From assembly GCF_000687145.1 (NCBI RefSeq), contig NZ_JMFG01000013.1, positions 1 to 33,932 of the forward strand: a stretch of DNA of 33,932 nt, given 5' to 3'. Shown here in pieces: positions 5,919 to 14,211 of the stretch. Within the stretch, counting starts at the first letter, position 1. Each line of letters begins with the position of its first letter. Made by a program: the position numbers and the translations under genes. This stretch comes from Thermoanaerobaculum aquaticum (GTDB lineage Bacteria > Acidobacteriota > Thermoanaerobaculia > Thermoanaerobaculales > Thermoanaerobaculaceae). The notes under the pieces were generated by a model, which saw nothing but the letters and a program-made list of their open reading frames with translations, did not search any database and was not told the DNA's origin.

Positions 5919-7634
5919 ATGGCTGGACGATCCAAGGTGTTCGCAGCGCTGGGGTGCTTGGTGCTGGTGGTGGTGGGCGGGGTGTTGGCCATCATCGTGG
6001 GGGTAAAGATGACCGTGCGCCGGCTCCCCTCCAGTGCGGTGCTGCACGTGGAAATTGCCGGCGAAATCCCCGAGCGGAGCAGCGAGGAGCCCTGGGCTGA
6101 GCTCTTTGGGCCCCGGGTGGTTTCCCGCCAGGACCTCCGGGACGCTCTGGTCAAAGCGCGGTCTGACAAGCGTATTAAGGCCGTGCGGGTGAAAATCCGT
6201 GACTGCTTTGCTGGTCTGGCCACGGTGCAGGAAATCCGCGAGCAGCTGCAGGCGGTGGCTGCTGCCGGAAAGCCCACCTACGCTTACCTGGAAACCGCAG
6301 GGGAAGGCTACTCCGGAAACATGGCCTACTTTCTGGCCACCGGCTGCCAAAAGGTGGTGCTGGGTCCCATGGGTGACCTCACGCTTGTGGGTCTGAAGGC
6401 CGAGGTCCCCTTTATTCGCGGCACCCTGGACAGGCTGGGAATTGAGCCGGATTTTCCCGGAATTGGCGACTACAAAACCGCGCGCAATTTCTATATCGAA
6501 AAGGACTTTACCCCGGCCCATCGGGAAATGACGGCGTGGCTTTTGGGCTCCATAGGCCGACAAATCGCGAAAGGGATTGCCTCCTCTCGAGGCCTGTCGG
6601 AAGCGCAAGCGCAAACGTTGATGGCCCAGGGGCCGTACCTGGGACCTAAAGCGCTGGAGCTCAAGCTGGTGAACGCCATCCAGGACTGGGATAGCTTTGC
6701 CGAGGAGACCGCAAAAGGCGAAAGCGGAAGCCTGGAGGTGGTGGGCTTGCGGCGGTACTTGCGCTCCGGAAGGCCGGATTCCAGCGGAACCCCCATTGCC
6801 GTGGTGGTGGCGGAAGGGGCCATTATGCGGGGGGAAAGCGGCTTTTCTCCGGTGCCCTTCTTCGGTGGTGACGTGATGGGGGCGGAAACCATGGCCCGGG
6901 TTTTCCGGGACGTGAGGGAGTCGGACGCCAAGGCGGTGATCTTCCGCATCAACTCCCCAGGGGGTAGCGCCGTGGCTTCGGAAATCATCCGTGTGGAAAT
7001 GGAACGCACTGCCAAGGAAAAACCGGTGGTGGTTTCCATGGGCAACGTGGCGGCTTCCGGTGGGTACTGGATCACCTGCGGGGCCCAAAAAGTGGTGGCC
7101 AACCCGGGGACCATTACCGCTTCCATTGGCGTTTTTGCGGGGCATTTGGCCATGGCCAGGTTCTGGGAGGAAAAGCTGGGCGTCACCTGGGGGGAGTTGG
7201 CCACCAGCCCCAACGCCGACCTTTTCGGCAGCCTGCACCCCTGGACACCGGAGCAGAGGCAGATCATTCAAGCCTGGCTTGACCGGGTGTACGACCAGTT
7301 CGTGGAGCGGGTGGCCAAAGCCCGGGGGTTGAGCCGGGAAAAGGTGGACAGCATGGGGCGGGGCCGGGTCTTTACCGGGGAGCAGGCGCTGGAGCTGGGT
7401 CTGGTGGACCGCCTGGGAGGCTTTGACGTGGCCCTGGAGGAAGCCAGGAAGCTTGCCGGGTTGGGTCCCGAAGATCCGGTGGAGCTGCGCTTTTACCCTC
7501 GAAAGATTGAGCTCTTCGAGCGAATCCTGCGTCCGGATGACGAAGAGCAAGCCAGAACGTGGTTTTCCCTGCTGGCCCAAGGGAAGGCAGCCCTTCCCGG
7601 GCCCGTTTGGTTGCCACCCATTGTGGTGCGGTAA
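5919..7634 (+). CDS. sppA: Signal peptide peptidase SppA, long (67K-type) form
   Basis: A 571-residue membrane-anchored serine protease of family S49 that degrades signal peptides after their release. One transmembrane anchor lies at about residues 9-31. The protein has two ClpP-like repeats, as in the 67K enzyme. The first carries the predicted catalytic Lys186 in GDYKTARNFY. The second carries the nucleophile Ser380 in NVAASGGYWI, preceded by FRINSPGGSAVAS. The 194-residue spacing between Lys and Ser matches the two-domain dyad known from E. coli SppA (Lys209/Ser409). A strong ribosome binding site (GGGAGGGAGCT) precedes the ATG. The gene ends only 9 bases before the convergent metallophosphoesterase gene, with no terminator visible between them. 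Confidence 0.94.
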   Translation: MAGRSKVFAALGCLVLVVVGGVLAIIVGVKMTVRRLPSSAVLHVEIAGEIPERSSEEPWAELFGPRVVSRQDLRDALVKARSDKRIKAVRVKIRDCFAGLATVQEIREQLQAVAAAGKPTYAYLETAGEGYSGNMAYFLATGCQKVVLGPMGDLTLVGLKAEVPFIRGTLDRLGIEPDFPGIGDYKTARNFYIEKDFTPAHREMTAWLLGSIGRQIAKGIASSRGLSEAQAQTLMAQGPYLGPKALELKLVNAIQDWDSFAEETAKGESGSLEVVGLRRYLRSGRPDSSGTPIAVVVAEGAIMRGESGFSPVPFFGGDVMGAETMARVFRDVRESDAKAVIFRINSPGGSAVASEIIRVEMERTAKEKPVVVSMGNVAASGGYWITCGAQKVVANPGTITASIGVFAGHLAMARFWEEKLGVTWGELATSPNADLFGSLHPWTPEQRQIIQAWLDRVYDQFVERVAKARGLSREKVDSMGRGRVFTGEQALELGLVDRLGGFDVALEEARKLAGLGPEDPVELRFYPRKIELFERILRPDDEEQARTWFSLLAQGKAALPGPVWLPPIVVR

Positions 7635-7643
7635 GTTCTGGCC

Positions 7644-8501
7644 TTAAAGGCTTGCGGCGGGTTGGCCGCGGTGCAGGGTGATGAGGTCCACCTCCGGCAG
7701 GGTGCCCACCCGCAGCGGCACCGCGCCCACCCCCACGCCCCGGGAAACGTAGAGCAGGTGGGAACCGGAAACGTAAGCGCCGGCCACAAACCGGGTGGCT
7801 AGGCGGGCCACGGAAAAGCGCTCACCGATAGGGGAAATTTGCCCGCCGTGGGTGTGCCCGGAAAGCGTGAGGTCGGCGCCGTGGCGAATGGCTTCCGGCC
7901 ACAGCCGCGGCTGGTGACAGAGCAGCAGCTTAAAAAAGCCGTTGTCGGTTTGCAGCACGGAAAAATCGGGGCCAAAGGGACGGGGGGCATCCAAATCGTC
8001 CACCCCTGCCAAAAGCAGCGAAGCGCCCCGGCGCTGGACCAGCGCCGCCTCGTTCACCAGCGGGGTAATCCCCGCCGCTTCCAGCGCCGCTACCGCCAGC
8101 TCCCGGCCTGCCAGGTAGTCGTGGTTGCCAAGGATGCCGTAAACACCCAAGGGGGCGGAAAGACCAGCAAAAGCTTGCACAAAGAGCTCGGCATCCACCG
8201 GCCGGCGGTCCAGCTGATCCCCGGTAAACACGATCATGTCTGGCGCCAGTCGGCACACGAGCGCGCGGACCTTCTCCAGCCGATCGGGGGTCATGAACTG
8301 GCCGGCGTGCACGTCGCTCACCTGCGCCACGGTGAGGCCATCGAAAGCCTCAGGGAGGCGAGGGTGCACCAGCAGCACCCGGCGCACCAGGGGGAGGCTG
8401 CGCTCGCGGTGCCAGCGGAAGCGGGAGTAAAGACCTTCGCCGCCCCAGCCCAACCGCGCTGGCCAACGCCGATGACGGGTGATGTACGTGACCGCGTGCA
8501 C
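7644..8501 (-). CDS. Metallophosphoesterase (calcineurin-like, YkuE/YaeI-type)
   Basis: A dinuclear-metal phosphoesterase with all five family motifs. With the start chosen here these are SDVHAG (Asp63, His65), FTGDQ (Asp95), LGNHDY (Asn126, His127), CHQP (His197) and SGHTHGGQ (His217, His219). The GHTHGGQ ending is typical of the YaeI/YkuE branch, whose members act on phospholipid or sugar-nucleotide phosphoesters at membranes; the substrate cannot be told from sequence. Length is about 285 residues. I favour the GTG at 8501, preceded by AGGGGGG. The reading frame is open to a TTG at 8582, but that would overlap the upstream DUF2892 gene and adds residues without family similarity. It is the last gene of a minus-strand run. 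Confidence 0.88.
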   Translation of the reverse strand: MHAVTYITRHRRWPARLGWGGEGLYSRFRWHRERSLPLVRRVLLVHPRLPEAFDGLTVAQVSDVHAGQFMTPDRLEKVRALVCRLAPDMIVFTGDQLDRRPVDAELFVQAFAGLSAPLGVYGILGNHDYLAGRELAVAALEAAGITPLVNEAALVQRRGASLLLAGVDDLDAPRPFGPDFSVLQTDNGFFKLLLCHQPRLWPEAIRHGADLTLSGHTHGGQISPIGERFSVARLATRFVAGAYVSGSHLLYVSRGVGVGAVPLRVGTLPEVDLITLHRGQPAASL

Positions 8502-8556
8502 TGGATCCTGCCCCCCTACAGCCGGGGGACCCTGAAGTCTAGCACGCCCCTCAAGC

Positions 8557-8739
8557 TCACTTCTTGCAGGTGGAAATGCCAAAGATCACGTAGGCGGGAC
8601 AAAAGCCCACAAGCCCCGTGATCAGCGGGAGAAGCCCCACAAGCCCCCAGTAGCTCTTAAACGCCAGCCCCAGCCCTAAGATCACCAGCCCAGCGACGAT
8701 GCGGATGACCTTGTCAGCGCCTCCCACGTTGGCACTCAT
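8557..8739 (-). CDS. Small DUF2892 (YgaP transmembrane-like) membrane protein
   Basis: A 60-residue hydrophobic protein. The N-terminal block NVGGADKVIRIVAGLVILG, the second hydrophobic stretch WGLVGLLPLITGLVGFCPAY and the C-terminal GISTCKK match the DUF2892 family, seen as the C-terminal membrane domain of the rhodanese YgaP and as free-standing proteins. Two transmembrane segments are expected. The two cysteines (in GFCP and STCKK) are conserved in the family and may bind a sulfur species or metal; the function is unknown. The ATG at 8739 is chosen because AGGAGGTGCC lies immediately upstream (8741-8750). It sits 21 bases after the MFS gene. Confidence 0.88.
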   Translation of the reverse strand: MSANVGGADKVIRIVAGLVILGLGLAFKSYWGLVGLLPLITGLVGFCPAYVIFGISTCKK

Positions 8740-8760
8740 AGGCACCTCCTGCAAGCCATT

Positions 8761-9978
8761 CTAATCGCTTCCCTGGGGTTTTGCCCCTGCAGCCTCCGGA
8801 GCTTGTTGCGAAAGCAGGACCTTCCGCAACGGCAAGAGCAGCACCAGCCCTGGCACCGCCAGCGCCGTGGTCACGCCAAAGTACACGGCGTAACCGAGGT
8901 TTTCCACGCCCAAACCGGAAAAGGCCCCCACCAGGTCGCGGGACAACGCAAAGGTTGCGGAAAGCAGCGCGTACTGGGTGGCGGCGTGTTCCTTTTCGCA
9001 CTGGCCCATGAGAAACGACAAGAAAGCGGCGGTTCCCAGCCCCTGGGTGAGGGACTCAAAGGCCGAGGCCAGGTAAATGCTTTCCCGGGGCAGGGTGAGC
9101 GCGGCCACCGCCACGTACCCCAGGTTGGAAACCATTTGCAGGCCCCCCAGCCACAAAAGCCCGGAAAAAATGCCAAAACGGCTTACGAACCAGCCCCCCA
9201 AAAGCGCCCCGCCAATGGTGAGGACGGTGCCCAGGGTCACGGAAATCAAGCCGATCTCCTCCAGGCTGTACCCCCGGTCCACCCAGAAGGGTTTGACCAT
9301 ACGGCCCAAGGTGGAGTCCCCAAGCTTGAAGAGCAGAGTGAACGCCAGCACCGGCACCATTTGCGGGCGGAAAAGCCAGCGCAACACCGGCTTGATGGGA
9401 GACCGTCGCTGGTTGGCAGCGAGCGGCACCCGGGGGCTGAACCAGGCGGCCCCGGCCAGCAGGAAGAAGAGCACACCGGTGAGGGCAAAAAGGGGCTCAA
9501 ACCCCCACCATCCAGCTGCAGTGATGAGCCCTCCGCCGCCCAAAAGCAAAGCCACCCGCGCGGCGGTGACCCGCATGCCGTTGATGGCGCCTTCCTCCCC
9601 GGGGCTGGCCAGGTCCACGGCGTAAGCATCTACGGCAATGTCCTGGGTGGCGGAAGCCAGGGTAAACGCCAGCATGAGGGCCCAGAGGAGGGGGCCCGGG
9701 TGAGCGGCGTCCAGAGCCGGGAGCACCAGCGTGGTTAGGCCCAGGCTGGTAAGCGCGGCAGCAATCCAGTGCTGACGCATCCCCCAGCGGTCCACCGCCG
9801 GTGCCCACAGCAGCTTGAGCGTCCACGGCAGGGACAACAGGCTCATAAAGCCAATTTCCCGCAGGGAAACGCCGTGAACCCGGAAGTACACCGGCCAAAC
9901 GTCATAGGCAATGCCAAAGGGGAGCCCTTCGGCAAAGTAAAGGAGGGCAATCCAACCGAGCTTTTCCCGCAGCCGCAC
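8761..9978 (-). CDS. AmpG-like MFS permease
   Basis: A 405-residue major facilitator with about twelve hydrophobic segments. It resembles AmpG, which imports anhydro-muropeptides for peptidoglycan recycling. The matching signatures are LLYFAEGLPFGIAYDVWPVY at the N-terminus, LKLLWAPAVDRWG at the loop between segments 2 and 3, and SATQDIAVDAYAVDL in segment 4-5; the QDIxxDA element is the most diagnostic. The start is a GTG at 9978. A lytic transglycosylase that could generate its substrate is encoded about 4.4 kb away on the same strand. Some AmpG-like proteins carry other substrates (for example acetyl-CoA transporters), so muropeptide specificity is inference. Confidence 0.83.
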   Translation of the reverse strand: MRLREKLGWIALLYFAEGLPFGIAYDVWPVYFRVHGVSLREIGFMSLLSLPWTLKLLWAPAVDRWGMRQHWIAAALTSLGLTTLVLPALDAAHPGPLLWALMLAFTLASATQDIAVDAYAVDLASPGEEGAINGMRVTAARVALLLGGGGLITAAGWWGFEPLFALTGVLFFLLAGAAWFSPRVPLAANQRRSPIKPVLRWLFRPQMVPVLAFTLLFKLGDSTLGRMVKPFWVDRGYSLEEIGLISVTLGTVLTIGGALLGGWFVSRFGIFSGLLWLGGLQMVSNLGYVAVAALTLPRESIYLASAFESLTQGLGTAAFLSFLMGQCEKEHAATQYALLSATFALSRDLVGAFSGLGVENLGYAVYFGVTTALAVPGLVLLLPLRKVLLSQQAPEAAGAKPQGSD

Positions 9979-10036
9979 GGGCCATTTTAGCTTTGCTGGC
10001 CAAAGGACCGAAAGGGTGATGGAATCTCGGCTGACG

Positions 10037-11188
10037 TCAGGCTTGACTGGCAGTCCGTTGCTGTCTGGCGCGGTACATGGCCAGATCGGCAGCCGCTAAG
10101 GCCTCGTTGAGGGATTGGCCAGGGGAGAGCTGGCTTATGCCCATGGTAAGCCGGCAGGGGGGCAGCCCCTCTTCGGCTTTTTCCAGGTCCTGAACGATGG
10201 CCGCAAACCGCTCCTCGACGCTGGATGGATCCATGCCTGCAGCCAGCACCAAGAACTCGTCCCCGCCCCAACGGAAAACCCGGTCCTCCGGGCGGAAGCG
10301 ACTGGCGATGACGGTGGCCACGCGGATGAGGCAGGCATCCCCCACCACGTGGCCGTACCTGTCGTTGATTTCCTTGAAGTTGTCCACGTCAAAAAACGCC
10401 ACCACCACTGGCTGGTTGTGCTGGCGCAGGGGTTCGGTTTCCAGGGCCCGGCGGTTGGCCAGGCCTGTAAGCGGATCCTGCTCCACCAGGGCGCGCAGGC
10501 GGTCGTAGGAGTCCATGAGCTCAGCGTGAAGGTGGTTGAGCTGGGCTGTGGAGGAGCTCTCCAGAACGATGAGCATGCTCATGGCCAGCACCAGCTCGGC
10601 CCCCGCGTCAAAGAAAGACGTCACCGGCAGCAAGCCGCGGGGAGGAGCCCCACCCCACACGGTGGGAACGAGGGCGGCCACGTATCCGGCAAAAAGAACG
10701 CCTTCCAGAAACAGCGAAGCGGCGAGCCACCGTGACCGGGGGAAGCGGGGGCGCCGCCAAACCCAAAAGGCGGTGGCCAGGAAAGCACCGGCCACCAGCG
10801 TGGATTGGGCCATGAGGGCGGCGGAAAGAGAGGGGTTGGCCAGGCCAAGGCTAAGGCCCCAGAGCCCCACCATCCACCAGGCGTTTCTTTTCCCCAAAAC
10901 GGCCTCTTTTCCCGGGGCCAAATGCTGGCTCACTCCGGCTACCACCCAAATCACAAAGGCGGTTTTGGCGGCAAGGTACGCGGCCAGGAAGAGCTGGCGG
11001 AGGAAGCCGGTGTCGGAAAAGAAAGCTGCAAGATAAACGGCTACCAACGCTACGGTGTCCGCTAGCCAGGCCCGGGCCCACAGGCGGACTTCGATGAGGC
11101 GCAGGGAGCGGGCAAGGGTAAAGAAGAAAATGGCCAGCAAACTCGCCACCCCTAACTGCACCACCACAGACCATTGCGAGAGCGTCAT
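10037..11188 (-). CDS. Membrane-bound diguanylate cyclase (GGDEF protein)
   Basis: A 383-residue protein with about six to seven N-terminal transmembrane segments (to roughly residue 210), a short helical linker (about 215-240) and a C-terminal GGDEF domain. The active-site loop is a canonical GGDEF (308-312), and the inhibitory I-site RPED (299-302) lies exactly five residues upstream. DPLTGLANRR and FFDVDNFKEINDRYGH are also intact, so c-di-GMP synthesis with product inhibition is expected. The membrane part resembles no sensor I can name. The ATG at 11188 has an in-frame TAA five codons upstream and no adjacent ribosome binding site. Instead an 8-codon reading frame with a strong site overlaps it (see separate entry). 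No c-di-GMP effector or EAL domain is in the window. Confidence 0.92.
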   Translation of the reverse strand: MTLSQWSVVVQLGVASLLAIFFFTLARSLRLIEVRLWARAWLADTVALVAVYLAAFFSDTGFLRQLFLAAYLAAKTAFVIWVVAGVSQHLAPGKEAVLGKRNAWWMVGLWGLSLGLANPSLSAALMAQSTLVAGAFLATAFWVWRRPRFPRSRWLAASLFLEGVLFAGYVAALVPTVWGGAPPRGLLPVTSFFDAGAELVLAMSMLIVLESSSTAQLNHLHAELMDSYDRLRALVEQDPLTGLANRRALETEPLRQHNQPVVVAFFDVDNFKEINDRYGHVVGDACLIRVATVIASRFRPEDRVFRWGGDEFLVLAAGMDPSSVEERFAAIVQDLEKAEEGLPPCRLTMGISQLSPGQSLNEALAAADLAMYRARQQRTASQA

Positions 11189-11211
11189 GTTCGAATGTGC
11201 TTAAGTGTCAA
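11185..11211 (-). CDS. Candidate 8-codon leader ORF coupled to the GGDEF gene
   Basis: On the minus strand GAGGAGG (11217-11223) is followed after five bases by TTG-ACA-CTT-AAG-CAC-ATT-CGA-ACA-TGA. The stop overlaps the ATG of the diguanylate cyclase as ATGA. The cyclase ATG has no Shine-Dalgarno sequence of its own within 20 bases. Re-initiation from this mini-ORF is therefore a plausible way to translate it. A sequencing frameshift that separated the ribosome binding site from the true start is the alternative. Confidence 0.35.
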   Translation of the reverse strand: MTLKHIRT

Positions 11212-11228
11212 GCAAACCTCCTCGTTGG

Positions 11229-11257
11229 ATTCTAAGGCCAACCCGGAAGAATGCAAA
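11229..11257 (-). promoter_or_regulatory. Possible sigma-70-type promoter for the GGDEF gene
   Basis: Read on the minus strand: TTTGCA (11257-11252), a 17-base spacer, then TAGAAT (11234-11229). The -10 box matches the consensus at five of six positions and the -35 box at four. Predicted initiation near 11222 falls in the ribosome binding site at 11217-11223, which would leave almost no 5' leader; this lowers confidence. Confidence 0.4.
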
Positions 11258-11283
11258 GCATGCGTCCTTTTAACGCGCCAACG

Positions 11284-11309
11284 AAAAAGGGGCGGGAATG
11301 ACCCGCCCC
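11284..11309 (-). terminator. Rho-independent terminator after the pnt operon
   Basis: On the minus strand GGGGCGGG (11309-11302), loop TCATT, and CCCGCCCC (11296-11289) form a perfect 8-bp stem followed by TTTTTCGT. It lies 24 bases after the pntB stop codon and separates that operon from the diguanylate cyclase gene. Confidence 0.88.
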
Positions 11310-11332
11310 CTGCGTGGCAAAAAACTTCGTGG

Positions 11333-12718
11333 CTACAGCCTGCGGAGGGCTTCCGCCAGCTCCAGGGCCATTTTCTTGGCGTCCCCAAACAGCATCATGG
11401 TGTTGGGCAGGTAGTAAAGCGGGTTATCAATGCCGGCAAATCCGGGGTTGAGGGAGCGCTTGATGACCATCACCGTACGGGCGCGGTCCACATCCAGGAT
11501 GGGCATCCCGTAAATGGGGGACGAAGGATCGGTGCGGGCTGCGGGGTTGACCACGTCGTTGGCGCCGATGACCAGCACCACATCGGTTTCGGGGAAGAGC
11601 GGGTTGATCTTGTCCATTTCCCAAAGTTGCTCGTAGGGAACCTGCGCTTCAGCCAGGAGCACGTTCATGTGCCCGGGCATGCGCCCCGCCACCGGATGGA
11701 TGGCGTACTTGACATCAACACCCCGCTTGGCCAGCTCGTCGGCCAGCTCCTTGACGGCGTGCTGGGCCTGAGCCACGGCCATGCCGTAACCAGGGGCAAT
11801 GACCACGGTGCGGGCCGATTCCAGGATCATGGCGGCTTCTTCGGCATCGCCGCGGCGTACGGTCTTAGGTCCGCCAGGCCCTGCCGCCGCCACCTCCTGC
11901 ACGGTGGCCCCAAAGCCACCGAACAGCACGTTGGTGAAGGAGCGGTTCATGGCCTTGCACATAATGTTGGTGAGGATGATGCCGGAAGCGCCCACCAGCG
12001 ACCCCGAAATAATTAAGCCGTTGTTGTTGAGCACGAAGCCGGTGGTGCATGCGGCCATGCCCGAATAGGAGTTCAAAAGGCAAATGACCACCGGCATGTC
12101 GGCACCGCCAATGGGGATCGTGAGGCCTACACCTAAAACCGCCGCAAGCGCCGAAAGCACGTAAAAGGGCGTGCCCACTTCCGGTTTTTGCACCAGGAAA
12201 ACCGCCGCCACCACCGAAGCCAGAAACAGCGCCAGGTTCAGCCAGTGCTGGCCGGGGAAAAGCGTGGGGCGGCCACCCAAGATCCACTCCCGCAAGCGCA
12301 GGAAGGCCACCATGGAGCCGGTGAAGGTCACCCAACCGATGAGCAGGGAAAGGGCAATGGCAATGATGGCCACCATCCCCAGGGATTCCTCGGGGGTGTG
12401 GTGCACCCGCACCAGCTCGGCGGAAGCCACCAGAGCCGAGGCTGCGCCGCCAAAGCCGTTTAAAAGCCCCACCATTTCCGGCATGGCGGTCATGGGCGTA
12501 AAGAGCGCCAACAACAGCCCGAACAGCGAGCCCAGGGCGAGACCCGCCAGCACCGTGGGGAAGTCCACCACGCCTCCGGCGTAAAGGGTGGCGACGATGG
12601 CCACCAGCATGCCCACCGCACCGGTGAGGTTGCCGGCCACCGCGGTCTTGGGGGAGGACAGCATTTTCAACGCAAAGATAAAGCTCACGGCTGCCAGTAG
12701 GTAGAGCAAGTTGAGCAT
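11333..12718 (-). CDS. pntB: NAD(P) transhydrogenase subunit beta (PntB)
   Basis: A 461-residue protein, virtually the length of E. coli PntB (462). It forms part of the proton-translocating transhydrogenase that drives NADH + NADP+ to NAD+ + NADPH using the proton motive force. The first 270 or so residues are hydrophobic with about eight to nine membrane helices. The cytosolic NADP(H)-binding domain III follows, with the dinucleotide-binding PGYGMAVAQAQ (Gly310-Tyr-Gly312), HPVAGRMPGHMNVLL, DVVLVIGANDVVNP and the C-terminal VIKRSLNPGFAGIDN. The ATG at 12718 has TAAGGAGG upstream at good spacing and begins ten bases after the pntAB stop. An intrinsic terminator follows. Confidence 0.96.
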   Translation of the reverse strand: MLNLLYLLAAVSFIFALKMLSSPKTAVAGNLTGAVGMLVAIVATLYAGGVVDFPTVLAGLALGSLFGLLLALFTPMTAMPEMVGLLNGFGGAASALVASAELVRVHHTPEESLGMVAIIAIALSLLIGWVTFTGSMVAFLRLREWILGGRPTLFPGQHWLNLALFLASVVAAVFLVQKPEVGTPFYVLSALAAVLGVGLTIPIGGADMPVVICLLNSYSGMAACTTGFVLNNNGLIISGSLVGASGIILTNIMCKAMNRSFTNVLFGGFGATVQEVAAAGPGGPKTVRRGDAEEAAMILESARTVVIAPGYGMAVAQAQHAVKELADELAKRGVDVKYAIHPVAGRMPGHMNVLLAEAQVPYEQLWEMDKINPLFPETDVVLVIGANDVVNPAARTDPSSPIYGMPILDVDRARTVMVIKRSLNPGFAGIDNPLYYLPNTMMLFGDAKKMALELAEALRRL

Positions 12719-12728
12719 CGTCGCCTCC

Positions 12729-13010
12729 TTACTTCTTCCGCCGGAACATGCCCAGCATGCGGTGGGTGACCGCAAACCCGCCCACCACGTTGGTCATGGC
12801 CAGCACCACCGCCACAAAACCCAGCCACTTCATGCCGCTGGTAATGGCCGCACCGGTGGCAATGATGGCGCCCAGCACCGTGACTCCGGAAATGGCGTTG
12901 GAACCCGACATCAGCGGGGTGTGGAGCAGGGGAGGCACCTTGGAGATGACCTCAAACCCAACGAAAACCGCCAGCACGAAAACCGTCAGCATCATCACCA
13001 GGGATTCCAT
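12729..13010 (-). CDS. pntAB: NAD(P) transhydrogenase subunit alpha, membrane part (PntAB/PntA2)
   Basis: A 93-residue membrane protein corresponding to the C-terminal membrane domain of E. coli PntA, encoded separately here as in Rhodospirillum rubrum. It has three or so transmembrane helices, and VPPLLHTPLMSGSNAISGV plus LAMTNVVGGFAVTHRMLGMF are family hallmarks. AAAGGAGGT precedes the ATG. The ATG overlaps the pntAA stop as TAATG, so translation is coupled and subunit stoichiometry is probably held close. Confidence 0.95.
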   Translation of the reverse strand: MESLVMMLTVFVLAVFVGFEVISKVPPLLHTPLMSGSNAISGVTVLGAIIATGAAITSGMKWLGFVAVVLAMTNVVGGFAVTHRMLGMFRRKK

Positions 13011-14125
13011 TACTGACCTCCTTTCCGCGCCCGGAACTCACCGGCGTGGGTGATGAGCGGGAAGCTCACCAGCTCGTCCTCAAGGTTGAGGTTAAGCTGA
13101 CCACCTTTGAGCAGGAAGTTGAGGTAGTTAAGCACGTTCTTGGAGTACATCTGGCTGGCGTGGACGGCGGCGCGGCTCTCCCAGTCGGTGTAGCCCACGA
13201 TCTTGACCCCCTTGTGCTCCACCACCTCACCGGCGCGGGTCAGCTCACAGTTGCCACCAAAGGCCGCGGCCAGGTCCACGATCACCGAGCCGGGGCGCAT
13301 GGTTTCCACCATGGGGGTGGTGAGCAGCACCGGCGGTTTTTGCCCGGGCACCAGGGCCGTGGAAATCACCACATCGCTGTGGGGGAGTCTCTTGGCCAGG
13401 GTTTGCCTTTCCAGCTCCAGCACCTCGTCACCCACGGCCACCGCGTACCCCTGTTCGTCCTGGGCCTTCTCCAGCTTCAGGTCCATGGGGATAAAGCGCG
13501 CGCCCAGGGACTCCACCTGCTCCTTGGTAGCCGGTCGCACGTCGAAGGCCTCCACAACCGCCCCCAAGCGCTTGGCCGTGGCAATGGCCTGCAAACCCGC
13601 CACCCCCGCGCCAATCACCAGCACGTGGGCAGGGGAAATGGTGCCGGCAGCGGTCATGAGCATGGGCATGAAGCGCGGCAGAAGGTCAGCAGCAGCCAAA
13701 ACCGCCTTGTATCCCTGCACCGTGCTCATGGAGGAGCGGGCGTCCATATCCTGGGCGCGGGTGATGCGTGGCATCCAGTCCATGGCAAAGGCGGTGACAC
13801 CCTGTTTGGCCAGCTTTTCTGCGGTTTCGGGGTGGGCCAGGTGCTGCAAAATGGCAATCAGCACTTGCCCCTGGCGCATCTTGGCGATTTCCTCGTCGGT
13901 CGGGCGCTCCACCTTGACCACAATGTCCGCGGCCCAAACCTGGTCGGGAGCTACGATTTTCGCACCCGCCTGGGCGTACTCCTCGTCCGTGACCCCTGCG
14001 GCCGCTCCCGCCCCTTTTTCCACCAAAACCTCGTGGCCGGCGCCCACCAGCTTCTTCACGGCATCGGCGACCAGGGCCACACGACGTTCCCCGGGTCTTA
14101 CCTCGCGTGGTACTCCGATCTTCAC
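13010..14125 (-). CDS. pntAA: NAD(P) transhydrogenase subunit alpha, NAD-binding part (PntAA/PntA1)
   Basis: A 371-residue soluble domain I of the proton-pumping transhydrogenase, which binds NAD(H). It is related to alanine dehydrogenase: KIGVPREVRPGERRVAL at the N-terminus, the RAQDMDARSSMS loop (from Arg123) equivalent to the RQD loop, and the Rossmann fingerprint VIGAGVAGLQA (Gly172, Gly174, Gly177) with Asp195 at the end of the second strand, which favours NAD over NADP. The start is a GTG at 14125 preceded by AAGGGGGG. It is the first gene of pntAA-pntAB-pntB; a palindrome about 75 bases upstream could be a regulator site. Confidence 0.95.
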   Translation of the reverse strand: MKIGVPREVRPGERRVALVADAVKKLVGAGHEVLVEKGAGAAAGVTDEEYAQAGAKIVAPDQVWAADIVVKVERPTDEEIAKMRQGQVLIAILQHLAHPETAEKLAKQGVTAFAMDWMPRITRAQDMDARSSMSTVQGYKAVLAAADLLPRFMPMLMTAAGTISPAHVLVIGAGVAGLQAIATAKRLGAVVEAFDVRPATKEQVESLGARFIPMDLKLEKAQDEQGYAVAVGDEVLELERQTLAKRLPHSDVVISTALVPGQKPPVLLTTPMVETMRPGSVIVDLAAAFGGNCELTRAGEVVEHKGVKIVGYTDWESRAAVHASQMYSKNVLNYLNFLLKGGQLNLNLEDELVSFPLITHAGEFRARKGGQ

Positions 14126-14197
14126 GGGCTTCCCCCCTTCTGCCGCCGCCTCTCTTAAGGCGCGGCTGGGTATTTTACCCTAGGGTTGCATCAACTT

Positions 14198-14211
14198 TCA
14201 CAGGAATGTGA
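14198..14211. promoter_or_regulatory. Operator-like palindrome upstream of the pnt operon
   Basis: TCACA-GGAA-TGTGA is a perfect 5-bp inverted repeat with a 4-base spacer, 73 bases upstream of the pntAA start. The half-sites are those of CRP/FNR-type sites but in the opposite order and with shorter spacing. A -10-like TAAAAT lies between it and the gene on the minus strand, without a clear -35 box. The rest of 14126-14357 shows no gene. Confidence 0.3.

Noticed and set aside
11186-11211. Perfect TTGACA (minus strand, 11211-11206) as a -35 box for the GGDEF gene
   Set aside because: A -10 box 17 bases on would fall on the ATG and reads ATGACG; the TTG is better explained as the start of the small leader frame.
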